From NCBI GenBank assembly GCA_002633005.1, contig NMRA01000685.1:1-62000 (forward strand): 62,000 bases of DNA, in the 5' to 3' direction. The DNA comes from Phoronis australis. Lineage: Eukaryota > Phoronida > Phoronidae. Below are positions 46,201 to 56,400 of this stretch, one piece after another. Every line of letters starts with the position of its first letter. Position 1 is the first letter of the stretch. The translations under genes and the position numbers were made by a program. Under the pieces are notes generated by a model. It ran no database searches. It saw only the letters and a list, made by a program, of their open reading frames with translations, and was not told the origin of the DNA.

Positions 46201-47324
46201 GTATCAAACCAAATTTGGTCATGTTGTTATTAATAAATTTTTTGCTATGAATGTACTTTTTTCTTAAAGTATGCTAAAAGCACTTGGTCACATGACACAG
46301 TTAATGTCATTTTGTTCAAAAGTCAAATTCCTCAAGCTTTCTGCTTTCAGAAAGTGTATACTTTTACGGTGATAAAAACAAATAGTTTTGTAGATGATTG
46401 GCTAAGTCCACAGACTAGACATTATGGTCCTACATGAATTTTGCATGTATATGGGATGTAGGCTGGAATTTGATTTGTGGCATTTTCATTGCATACTTTG
46501 ACAGAAATGGGACAGCTAGTCACTACTTTCCGCCTTCACACTGTTTTAAAACACTACAGTCCAATTAGAATTGTAAAAAAAATTAGTGAAAACTAACCTC
46601 ATTTCAAAATCTAGTGACCATTTGTTGTGAGAAAATTGTCAGTAATGATCAATAGTTAGACATGCTTTTCACACTGATTGTGTTTATTTGCAGTTACAAC
46701 ATACCTTGACTGTCCTTATCCACTGTGGATTACCGGCAGAGGAAATGGACAACCATTTGTTGTCAATGTATCTATGAATTACCCAGAAGAGACTCTCGCG
46801 TATCCTTTCTCAACATTGACTTATATCTACCTGTAGAGTTCAGTTATGATAACGCTCTTTTTACTTTGGATTTGTGGATTCCAGCTATTGTGTCCAGTCT
46901 TTAAACACAATAATTTTTCAGTTCTTCCAAGCCGAGGTATCATTTCTTAGTTTTGTAACGTACAAGCCGAGATGCCTTACCGCAGGAAGGGGCCTAATCA
47001 AACATTTTGACTCTGATGTTGGAAATGTTATGTTTACAAGGTGGATGTCGAGCTACTTTCATTTAAAGAAACACAACTGATTTTCCACAATTCCATTCTG
47101 ACGTTTGTCAATGCTGTCATGCATGATTACCAGAGTTATGTATCCTTGACCTCAGTTCCAGTTACAGACCTGGCTTCTGGCAGCTCATCAAGTGGGCCTG
47201 GGTACAATATGTCTCCATTCTCATCCTATTTGTGTTTGTGTTTGACAGAATAAAGGTTACCATCTTCCAGGGTCAAATTGTTCCCACAATTGTCGAGAGA
47301 CCATTCAGGGAAAAGACGCATTAG
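37127..47324 (+). CDS. TMEM231: TMEM231, ciliary transition-zone membrane protein, complete
   Basis: TMEM231 is a two-pass membrane protein of the MKS/B9 complex at the ciliary transition zone, where it helps gate ciliary membrane proteins. Seven exons join without frame breaks: 37127-37265, 43051-43235, 44233-44361, 45026-45169, 45794-45875, 46694-46799 and 47162-47324, giving 315 residues, about the length of the human protein. Hallmarks are the N-terminal [15 protein letters not shown], a first membrane segment (about residues 22-44), [52 protein letters not shown] and the second membrane segment followed by [13 protein letters not shown] near the C-terminus. Convergent with BBS4 and divergent from TRAPPC8. 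Intron 1 is 5.8 kb and repeat-rich, and the exon 2 acceptor is duplicated. Confidence 0.95.
37349..38264. mobile_element. foldback element with ~275-bp inverted arms
   Basis: The left arm (37,349 to about 37,622) and right arm (about 37,990-38,264) are near-perfect inverted repeats: for example GCCTCTGTTGGCCC, ACGCCGGAAGCTTTTCGGCG and CTTTTGCG occur in mirrored order with few differences. The 370-bp centre shows no homology. It sits in TMEM231 intron 1, 84 bp after the exon 1 donor. A degenerate relative lies at 25,530-26,035 and a single arm at 42,430-42,700. The high arm identity suggests recent insertion or gene conversion. Confidence 0.9.
38265..38936. mobile_element. second foldback element, ~300-bp inverted arms
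   Basis: The left arm (38,265 to about 38,575) and right arm (about 38,638-38,936) are inverted copies; shared words include AAGGTATGACACTC, TTCTGCTCCACCGAGTTC-like sequence and TCCTCAGCTTC at the outer ends. It abuts the previous element at GCGTCCTCAGC. A third, direct copy of the arm lies at 39,109-39,390. Confidence 0.85.
39012..39092 (+). repeat. tRNA-like segment (SINE head or tRNA pseudogene)
   Basis: TAGCTGAATGTTTAGCATGC resembles an A box and D arm, and GGTTCGATTCCCG is a perfect B-box/T-arm core about 30 bp later. Acceptor-stem pairing is not convincing, so it is probably a tRNA-derived SINE head rather than a functional tRNA gene. Confidence 0.5.
39109..39390 (+). repeat. third copy of the 38.3-kb foldback arm
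   Basis: It begins GCGTCCTCAGCTTC and carries AAGGTATGACACTCC and CGGTCAAAGCAC, collinear with the left arm at 38,265. It is directly followed by the dispersed repeat at 39,390-39,960. Confidence 0.85.
39390..39960 (+). repeat. 0.5-0.6-kb dispersed repeat, copy 3
   Basis: Collinear with 26,200-26,800 and, inverted, with 28,850-29,370. Shared words: TTGGCCAGTTTCTTTG, GATTCTTCAATCAACTG, CAACAAATTATCG and TAGATTTTGCATGCACC. A 109-codon minus-strand open frame (39,611-39,940) is unique to this copy and has no recognised domain. Confidence 0.7.
39961..41139 (+). other. TMEM231 intron 1, middle part
   Basis: Noncoding. A pyrimidine-rich run lies near 40,065-40,085. No exon or clear repeat was recognised. 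Confidence 0.5.
41140..41504 (+). repeat. 37-bp tandem array, ten copies, splice-signal-like
   Basis: Each unit reads GTAGGTCTAACTC, then TATTCACTCTACAGGTC, then AACCAAC. On the plus strand, the strand of TMEM231, most units offer an acceptor-like pyrimidine tract plus CTACAG|G and a donor-like AAC|GTAGGT or AAC|GTAAGT. Units 5 and 8 have small deletions. Confidence 0.93.
41505..42429 (+). other. TMEM231 intron 1, distal part
   Basis: No gene or clear repeat was recognised. Confidence 0.5.
42430..42700 (+). repeat. single arm of the 37.3-kb foldback family, with internal duplication
   Basis: GGAAGCTTTTCGACAAATTA and CTCGAACAATTACTCCCA match the left arm of 37,349-38,264. Within it a segment of about 50 bp (AGAAGTACCTTTTGCACATAG) is tandemly duplicated. 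Confidence 0.75.
42987..43054 (+). repeat. 34-bp tandem duplication of the TMEM231 exon 2 acceptor
   Basis: 42,987-43,020 and 43,021-43,054 differ at one position (TTATCCGCAG versus TCATCCGCAG). Both contain CCGCAG|GTTT. The second gives the conserved protein. Use of the first would add 34 nt, shift the frame and meet a TAA within a few codons. Confidence 0.95.
43051..43235 (+). CDS. TMEM231: TMEM231 exon 2
   Basis: Residues 47-108 ([33 protein letters not shown]). Acceptor CCGCAG|GTTTTT is the second of two tandem copies; donor AAG|GTATGA, phase 0. Confidence 0.94.
44233..44361 (+). CDS. TMEM231: TMEM231 exon 3
   Basis: Residues 109-151 ([30 protein letters not shown]). Acceptor TTGCAG|GCC, donor TAT|GTAAGC. 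Confidence 0.93.
45026..45169 (+). CDS. TMEM231: TMEM231 exon 4
   Basis: Residues 152-199 ([24 protein letters not shown]). Acceptor CGGCAG|ACA, donor AAC|GTAAGT. Confidence 0.93.
45429..45591. mobile_element. 163-bp MITE with TA target duplication
   Basis: The ends TGGTAAAAATTCTTCAATTT and, inverted at the right, CGGTAAAAATTCTTCAGTTT form about 22-bp terminal repeats flanked by TA on both sides. TA duplication points to the Tc1/mariner superfamily. It lies in TMEM231 intron 4. Confidence 0.82.
45794..45875 (+). CDS. TMEM231: TMEM231 exon 5
   Basis: Residues 200-226 ([27 protein letters not shown]). Acceptor TTTTAG|GTC, donor ACT|GTGAGT, phase 1. Confidence 0.9.
46694..46799 (+). CDS. TMEM231: TMEM231 exon 6
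   Basis: Residues 227-261 ([29 protein letters not shown]). Acceptor TTGCAG|TTA, donor CGC|GTATCC, phase 2. The donor is weak (GTATCC) but phase and homology require it. Confidence 0.9.
47162..47324 (+). CDS. TMEM231: TMEM231 exon 7 (stop codon)
   Basis: Residues 262-315: [18 protein letters not shown], the second membrane segment, then [20 protein letters not shown] and a TAG stop at 47,322. Acceptor TTCCAG|TTACAG. Confidence 0.93.
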
Positions 47325-47328
47325 TGGA

Positions 47329-47434
47329 CAAGAGGCAACGTTGTCACGCTGGTGTTGATGTATGGCTAAAGGGCTTAGTTGCAAGAGGCAATGTTGTCAC
47401 GCTGGTGTTAATGTATGGCTAAAGAGCTTAGCTG
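47329..47434. repeat. 53-bp tandem duplication
   Basis: Two units starting CAAGAGGCAA at 47,329 and 47,382, immediately after the TMEM231 stop codon. Confidence 0.85.
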
Positions 47435-49068
47435 CATGGAAGTTGACAAGCACTATGAGACCACACAATCATGTGATTATAATTGTCTTCATTGAACAGT
47501 GCTTTTAACATCATCCATTAATCAAACGTTTTGTCCAGTGGACAAGTTTTGATTTAGTTTCATTCAACCAGAACCATCCCAGGTAGTGTAACAGTTAGAT
47601 ACTGGATTACAGAATCTCGTGTTTCCCACCATCCTGTCATAGAGTGTGATTGGCACCGTTCAGCAAAGTAAGTTGTTCAATGGCGGCCTTGCATGTGTGC
47701 AGTCATCCCTTGTTTAAAAGGATACTAAATCTATTTTTGACCTATGAATAGATATTAATAATAATTTTCTCATCCATGTTTCTGAAGCAAAATAATGCCG
47801 TCACACTTGTTAACCCTCAAATGTTTGGAGCAAAATGGGAAAACTCCTTTCAAAGCCTGCTAAATGGATAAGCGTGACCTACGCTATAGACAAATTAAAT
47901 AGTAACCACGGCGAAAGACCACCCAACAAGAGCCACAATACCCATTCTTTGACACATTGAGTGTTTTTAGTTGAATGCTGCTTTTAATTATTGCTCAAGT
48001 GAGACGCCAGTGGTGCATTAGTGGTGGACATAGTGAGGATTGTTTGAAATCACCGAAACAGGGTTTAGTAATTCCTTTTAAGTAAAAGAAATCTGTGAAT
48101 CACCTGGTGTTTCAAGTTTTACCATTTACAACTTTTTGACAAAATCTTGTACAAGTTATTGACATTAAGTACTTCATCTAATCATATTTCATCATCGTTG
48201 TATGTGACAGTCTTTGCCATATTTTGAAACATGAGAAATTGTTTTTGTACTGTCTAGTCTAACTAGCAGTCTGTACTGTAAATAATATTGATCTAAGACA
48301 TTTTGTTTGCTGTAGACACACCAATATATTACTTTAAACGTTTGTAGCTAGCAGACTAGTGGCTTAGCAGAATAAGACATAGTGCTCTGCGAAATTGAAT
48401 GGTCTTTGGACATCATTAGTTGTTGATTTCACAATGTATTACATCCGTTATATTTTATGGTCTGATGGTATTCAGTTGACCTAAACTCACAGATTCAGCT
48501 GCAAAGTTACGAGTTTAACATAAGTTACATTCAATCAGTTGTCTGTTAGGCAACAATGTAAGTAATGAAGGACTTCCAATTGTTGTACTTCACTTAATTT
48601 TTACTGCCTTTGATAATTGTGATGTGGACTTCTTTTAAAGTGCATATGAACCCACTTTCCTTTAAAAAATATGTTTGATTGAGAGCGTTCAATGTTATAA
48701 ATCTGGTCTGAACTCATGTTCCTTGCTCAGATTAGAGACGATATCCGGGCTTGGACTCGAGCTCTGTCAAACTGTCAGGTGATCCCTACACCACAAGTCA
48801 TTCTTACCTGAGAAGGGAATGAGTAGAAACAGGTTTGGTAGGGCAAAGTGGTCTAAATAGTGGTTCATAGCAGATTTACAGTTATTTATTGTACTATTAA
48901 GAGTTGTGCATATTTTGTACGTATCTTCCAAACTTGTACATAAATTGTAAATTAAGGGCATCTTAGCAGTGCTGTATTTTTGATAAGTCGGATAATTGAT
49001 TTTATATTATGTGTGGAAAGTTTTGTGTTATAAGTAAATGTGTAAATGTTTAATTTATTTTCTTTTTT

Positions 49069-49074
49069 AATAAA
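49069..49074 (+). terminator. poly(A) signal AATAAA of TMEM231
   Basis: A canonical hexamer after a T-rich run, about 1.75 kb after the stop codon. Confidence 0.6.
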
Positions 49075-49375
49075 GAACAAGCATTAATATGATTTAGTGT
49101 TTTGAAATGTCATTTAAATATTCCAGTTGATAATGAGTACGGTTTAATTGCCTACTCATAATAAACCCTTACAAACCCGTAAAAAGCTCATTTGCATGTC
49201 TCCTTCAACAATGTGAATTGTGTGTTCTTGCTCTGTGGAGTCTTTGTGCAATAGTTAGTGTCAGCTTACTCATGAAAAGGAATGAACAAGTGACACCACA
49301 TCTCAACACGTCAAAATTTTTGATTGTTTGGAAAGAAGCAAGTGACGCCACATCTCAAGACAGTGAAAAGATACA

Positions 49376-49381
49376 TTTATT
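49376..49381 (-). terminator. candidate poly(A) signal AATAAA of BBS4
   Basis: TTTATT on the plus strand is AATAAA on the minus strand, about 1 kb after the BBS4 stop. Other hexamers exist nearby, so the choice is tentative. If right, the two genes' 3' ends are about 0.3 kb apart. Confidence 0.4.
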
Positions 49382-50352
49382 CTGATATGATCACATTTCT
49401 ATACATGTAGCTTTGGCTAGTGATCATACTTTTTAACTGTCAATGTTTCCTTAATAGCAATAACAAATGTCATAAAACCAATCACATACTTTAATCAGCA
49501 TGAAGGAGCAATACCTTATTATTATAGCCCTTGATTGACTGGACTCTTACAGTGATGAACACCAACAACTCCACTGTGACTTGTTAACATACTATTGGAT
49601 AGTAATTACTGCTTACAATACCAACTGCCCACCACAGATTCAATTGCAGTATTTTGTTTTTCAGCCAAACCGCTTTGGATTGGCATTGCTAGTATCTACA
49701 CAGATCGTACAAACATATTAACTTTGAAGTGGGTGGAGCAAGAGCTGCATTACGAATAACCAAGACACTCGCAAGAAAAGCTAATGCAAGGTGATATCTT
49801 GTGGAGACTTGCATTATCTTTAGTTTTAGCAAGTTTCGTACATCTACGGAAAGCCACCCAGGATACCTTCACTGAATATGAGTAAGTCCATATTGTTTTC
49901 ATGTCTTTAAAAATCACAAAAGGTGGCACCAATTTTCAGTCAGACTTGCCTTAAGAGTCCTGTAGGTGCATGTTACATTCCAACATGTAAACAGTTCAGT
50001 CGGAAAATGGACACATTCACTCCTGTTATCAACATGGCAACTCATATATTACAAAGATAAAACAGTACAGATGAAATCTGATAAAATGTAAAACAAAAAG
50101 CTCATTAATTACATTAAATATATAAATATCTTACAATTTCCTCAATGCACAACAAACCTTAACAAAGTACTGATTCCAAATACTTGCAGAACACCCCAAA
50201 ATATAAACGCACAAATTTCCACTTCCCTGTCATGAAGGGTAATGACGGCATGTACTGTAGTAGTCAATGCCTGTACAACCAGTAGACCTGTAATTTGTAA
50301 CAGAGTCTAGCTAGACACTTCCTCGCAGATCTTCCCAGCAGTCGTACACCAC
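49382..50352 (-). other. BBS4: BBS4 3' UTR (inferred)
   Basis: No gene-like frame. It is assigned as 3' UTR because it lies between the BBS4 stop and a candidate poly(A) signal. Confidence 0.4.
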
Positions 50353-50489
50353 TCACAATGCAGGTAACATTTCTCTTTCTTTTTTCCCAGCCTTCACCTT
50401 ATCAATGTCTTCGTATACATTTTCATCTGGTTCATGTGTGGGAGGCAGAGGAGCGTCATCAATATTCAGCCCTTTCGGAAGTACTTGGT
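50353..50489 (-). CDS. BBS4: BBS4 coding exon 12 (stop codon)
   Basis: [20 protein letters not shown], then an acidic/lysine-rich end and TGA at 50,355-50,353. Poorly conserved, but acceptor TTGCAG and phase agree with exon 11. Confidence 0.82.
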
Positions 50490-53400
50490 CTGCAATGAAA
50501 AACATTTCTAATATAATCACATTGCAATAAATCTTATTCATAATTTTGCTAAGTAACTGTAAACACCTTTGGTATTTTAATAATTTTCTCTAGTTTTTAA
50601 AATGTAAGTTTCTTCCTGTATTTATTGTTTGACTTGTGCTTTTTCACTTTTAACTAATAACATGACTTGTTAACAGTAGATTTTCTAGAACTGACAAAAC
50701 TCATCCTGCCATGCAATAGTGAAATCCATACAGTAGAACATTCCTGGGAATTCTGAAAGCGCACCAAAAATGTGTGAATTGTTTCAGAAAATTTATAAAG
50801 GGATTCTCAAACTCTAATGTCAACAACGGTGCCCTGATCAGTTATGAATTTGAAACACCAGCTAGGGTTCAATTTCAATTTTCAGCTGTTTACCTACCAA
50901 ACAAGAAGTCCGACGACTTTTGACAAGTGGTATATTGGTCGTTCAAGGTCCAAATATTGAGTAATTATAAATAATGACGTTAATCCCACATTTTCTATGC
51001 GTATGTGCCTCATTCCACGCATGTACAACGATATCCAAAAAGTGCCCAAGGTTTTTTCGAACCTTGTTTCCATAAAAGCCCTCATGTGTGAAGCTCTTTC
51101 AAAAATCTATGGAGTCATGAGAGCCAAGTTAAAGTTTGGAAATGGAAATGAGTATAACTATCTCTGAGATATGCAGATAACATAATAATGATGTCTTAAA
51201 AATTTTCATGTTTTTATGCAGACAACATAGTAATGAAGTACATACTGAGCGGTGCAAGAGTTTGTTTCCCCACTCCCTCTGTTGTTGCAATATTAGGGGG
51301 TAGAACACCAGCTGCTGAGGCAGCTGGCTGTTGACTGGGTGATGGTTGAGGAGCAGATGGCGTTGCAGGAAGTTCCCTCTGCTGTTTCTGTTGTTGCTCT
51401 TGCTGCTGCTTCCAAACGAGATTCTCTCCCACTTGTAATGCTGGCCCCAGTTTAGCACTAACTTCAGCAAGCTGCAAGAGGATACGAACACAATCAAAAC
51501 GCATATAGGTTGTCATCGTGAAGGACAAGACTAGTTTGGAAGTCTGTAAAGTTTTGGATGAAAAGTTATATTTCACTTACCTGTTGAATCCATTAGCTGT
51601 CACATGCAATGCATACTTAAAGTGACAACGGTAACAAAAGTGGTTTTCTAAGATCAACAACAACATGGAAATTGAACTCACAACCTCAACAGTCGTAGTC
51701 TAAAGCTTCGGTAGCAGAGCTAAACCTCACTCAATAAATGTCAGAGTATTTTAAGTATATTTAACTGGTAATGTCACCAGCCTTGACGTCAGCAAATTGC
51801 TGGCAAACAACCAGAAGAATTGGCGATTAGTAACAAAATCACAAAAAAATTTTATTTATTATTCTATAACACAACAACTTCAAGAGGTCAATTACCTGCA
51901 AAAATAATTCCAAAAATTAATTTTACGTAAAACCAGTTATGTCCTTATAATGCCATGCCTAAATTTGACTCAATTTAGGGTGCTCTTTGGAATGTCTAGG
52001 AGCACATGATAAGAGCAGAGAAAATGGGCACTTATTTGACAAGAACTTTGGATTATTGAAAGGGACATTAACCATTTTTTGGGAATATTGTTTGTTGGGA
52101 TAGACTTTTTAAAGTTGTTGGCTTTGACCAGAGCTTTAAAAAACAAAACATCCATTGCGTTTTTGCGACTTTTCAAAAATCGACAATTCTCACTGTTGTC
52201 TGTCGGACATCAGTAAAATCAAGGCCAGTATGTTTAACATTTAATTTGGCTCAGCACCAGAGCATTCAGCTGCTACAGTGGAGATAATAGGTTGGATTAA
52301 ACGCTGCTGAGAATTTCTGCAAAATTACTTTTCTCAACAAGAATGTCACTTTAAAGAGCATTCAGCTGCTACAGTGGAGATAATGAGTTGGATTAAAAAC
52401 TGCTGAGAATTTCCGCAAAATTACTTTTCTCAACAAGAATGTCCCTTCAAGGAGCAGGCATCATACACATAGAGAGCCAACCACTTCTGTAAAAGACGTT
52501 TAAATGACCGTGAACAGAAGGTAAGATCAAATTACTTCGCCATTTCACGATTTTCTTGTATCTGTCTATATTCCTATTGTACCTGAACCACTGGAGGAAG
52601 CAATAAACATTAACTGCAATAAAAAGCCTACCTCAGTATCGATTAATTTAGGATTTGACTGCCTTGCCATCTTCATCTTCTGCTCAAAGATTGAATATTG
52701 CCTCGCCGCTGCTTTACGATCACCATTATTGTAGAGGAAAATGGCGTAGTTTAGATTTAGTGACGGGTCCTTCCTATAATTATAAAAACAAAGAGTAGTA
52801 ACCAGGGCTCACAAAACAGTGGCTAATGTTGGAAATATTCTAAACTTTAATCTTCAATAAACCATTTCTGACAGAGGCTAGTGAACACCTGTTGGCACTG
52901 CATAACTCATAACCGAGTAAAGTTATGCGCAAAGAAAACTTATCCGTGACTGGATATAAAAGTCATTACTTCGTGAACTTTGGCAGTCCAAATAATGCAA
53001 GACGGGTAACTAGCAAATAGTTTTACTTTGTATCTGAATAAACATGATAACAGAATCTATGTCTGAAAGCTTCACTACAAAGTACGATTTGAAAAGGGTG
53101 CAAATGCCAAGTTTTGGTAGAAAACAATTGCTGGAATCACAGAAAAAGTCCAACATCTGTAGAGCCATTTTCAAAATACGGTAAAAATTCTCCAATTTGG
53201 GACAGTCTCAAGAATTTGGGACACAGAAACTCCAGCAAAAATTTAATTTCTTGATTCTGGAATTTAAGACAAGAGGGATTTTGACATTCAGCATATTTCT
53301 CAGACAATGTGTTTTCAATCTACAGCACATGTAAATTTGCTTTTTGGCAATTCTTTAATTTGAGAAGGCCAATATTGTCTATTTCTAGAATATGGGACAA

Positions 53401-56400
53401 TCTTTGACCGTGACCAAAATAATAAATTTTCACTGTACCAAACAGGAGAACTTCACGACAATACACAATGAATAGTGATCAGAAATAGTATCGAGTTAGA
53501 GTGAGATAACTCAGAGAACTGCGCATTTTTGCATGACTGAACACAAGTGTGCCCCTAAAATCCACATGGCCACATGGCATTAATGTCAAAGACAAGAGCC
53601 ATACCATTCGTGTTTGGTAGCTTCATCATATGCATTCTTGGCATTTTCTGGATCTTCAAGATGGGTGAGAGATACTGCAACAAAACACAAAACTGTCACT
53701 TGCGATTTAAATTACTAAAATGTTTTAACTATTAACAAATCATTATTACTGTTTACAGGTTGTATCAATGCATATATTTAGCAGATTTTTGAAGAAAGTG
53801 GCTGTATCCTCTTCCTCCTCCTAACCCGTCCCCATCCCAATCCTTGAATTTAGATGCCAAATTGTTTACAAGACTGAGAATATAGTTTGGTTAACACAAT
53901 TTTCAAACTATCCTCACTCCTCCAGGGACTCTTGTCTCACATTCAGAACAAGAGCAATGCGGAGCATTGAAATGCGCCCACTATAGCACGACAAAGAGTG
54001 TGCTTCTATGGGTGTTTTTAGTATAAGTCACTGTATGGCACAGAATGCGTCAAACCCATCCGAAATGAGAAGGTGGCACAACCGTCAATTTTCCTAATCG
54101 TCCCATGAGTGGTTTAGCAGATAGAGAGGTAGATGTCAAAAGCACCATGAAAATTTTTAAATGGTGACCCAGAAAACATCAAATCTGTCCAAAAATGGGA
54201 AGGCGTTGTTGTCTCCTTAATAGAAACCTATTTGCCGAATTTCACGAAATTAATTCATGAACTCCAAAGATACAGAGGTAAACGTGAAAAACATTTTGCT
54301 CCAAGGGCAAACAATGGTATTTGGATTAGTTCGACATTTGCTACTGTTTGTCATTGGCTCTATCACATCTTTCAAATTTCAAAAAACTTCTTCAAAGGAT
54401 TACTAAAGGAGATTCGGCCTCAGATGCAAAAAAAAACAAAATCACAACTAGGGAGCAACACAGTAGTCAGACCACATGTTCAAAAGTCAACTTCAGTCAT
54501 TGCCTTCTCATCAGGAAAACATCCTTTCAGTGGTATGGCAGATAGGGAATTGGACGCCAGGAAACAAACGCAAAAATATCAAAAAATGGCCACCGGGTGG
54601 TGCAGAAAACATCAAATCTGTCTGAAAATGATAAGGCGTTGTCGTCTCCTTAATTGAAACCTATATGCCGAATTTCCTGAAAATAAAGTACTGAAATCCA
54701 AACTTGAGATACAGAGGTATACATAAAAAACATTTTGCCACTAGGGGGCAAAGTGGTATCTGGATCAGTTTAACACTCATTACCATTTGTCAACGGCTCC
54801 ATAACATTACATCTTTAAAATTTCATAAAGTTCCTTCAAAGGGTTAAGGAGATTCAGCCAAAGACGCAAAAAAACAAAATCGCCACTAAGGGGCGACACA
54901 GTAGTCAGACTGTCTGAAAGTCAATATCAGTGGTGGCCTTCTCATCAGCAACACATCTGTAAATTTTTACAACGACCTTTTGAGCGGTATGGCACATAGT
55001 GAGGCGGACACCAGAAAATGGACGCAAAAATGTCCAACGAAGACGCTGAACGGAGATGACAGGAATATGAAGCCACACATGTATATGTGGGCACATAAAA
55101 ATATTCTTATGACAAAAAATAGTCTTTAATAGAAAGACATGCAATAATTACTCTAATTGCTCAAGAAAAATGTAAGCAACACACAATCAAATACAGTTAA
55201 ATCATCACATGTTAAATCAGTCTCACCTGCCAATAACATGTACAGCTCAGCCATTTTGGGTTTGAGGTTAATGGCTGCACTCAGGAAGTGGAAGGCAGAC
55301 GCATGTTGGTGCATTGTCAGATGGACCAGACCGAGGTTGTAGAGAATCTTCCAATCAAATGGTGCTAAGTAGTTAGCACGCTTCAGACAGCTAATTGCCT
55401 GTAGATAGCAATCACAAAACAGTAATTTACAGCATTACTCTTCATGTAGTACGAAGATGCTGTAAAAACTACTCAAATCAACACAACAAACACCAAATTT
55501 CCAAGCAGTCACCATTTACCTTTAGAATGTTTAGAAATTTTGAACTTAACAAGATATACAACACTACAATTTAGCAACAAGTAAACAAGGTCCAAATCTG
55601 CAACTGTTACTTACATGTCTAGCCTTGTTTAAAATTATAAATGTGTCGTGACAGCGAAGTGTTATGGTTGAAACTGGGAACAATGAATGAATTTTATGAT
55701 GGTATGCAATGATGTAAAACTCGACGAAAAGTTGAATATTGACATTCAAATATTGATTTGCGTGCCTTTTTCGAAAGTTTATAATACATCATACCACACA
55801 ATCAACTCCGCATTCAAGATTCATATAACACACATCTCTAAGTAACTGCTGAATACGACATACTCACTGCCACATATTTTTTCTTCCCAAAGAAGCACAT
55901 GCCAATGTTATTCCATAACGGAGGACTCTCTGGTGTTGTCACAGCCGCCACTCTATACTTGGTCAATGCCACGTCATAGTCGCCGTGCACCTGCATCATG
56001 CTCCCAGCAGCCAGTATGGCCTTAGTGTTGGTGGGGTCATAGGTCAAAGCGTTACCCAAGTGCTCAAAAGCCTTCTGGTATTTGCCTACTTGCAAGTACA
56101 GTAGACCAAGGGTCGTCAAGAGGTCAGGGTTTTCTGGAGAGAACCTTTGAGAAAAACAAACTGTGCAGGTGAATGCAACGCAAAACGATGTATTTATTAA
56201 TTTTTTAATTACTAAACACAACTTACTAGCCACAGTTAACTAACAGCAAACATAACACTATTTCACAGATTTTTGTTAATACGGACGAAGTTGGCACCAT
56301 AGTCCATGATGCCTTTTCTTAAGGTTTCTAACATTAATGTGAATGTCCACACTCAGCCTGGTGGTAACTGTGCAACAAAACTTGAACATAGAAAAGTGCT

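Larger units (their letters stand above)
43236..46693 (+). other. TMEM231 introns 2-5
   Basis: Apart from the TA-flanked MITE at 45,429-45,591, these introns hold no other gene or repeat that I recognise. An open frame at 43,689-44,099 lacks homology and looks fortuitous. Confidence 0.55.
47325..49090 (+). other. TMEM231: TMEM231 3' UTR
   Basis: Runs from the TAG stop to just past AATAAA at 49,069-49,074, the first strong signal in a suitable U-rich setting. It holds a 53-bp tandem duplication (47,329-47,434) containing GAGGCAACGTTGTCACGC. The extent is inferred without transcript data. Confidence 0.55.

Noticed and set aside
54232-54657. 141-codon open frame in a BBS4 intron
   Set aside because: It lies wholly within copy 3 of the CTCF-like-motif repeat and is not shared with other copies.
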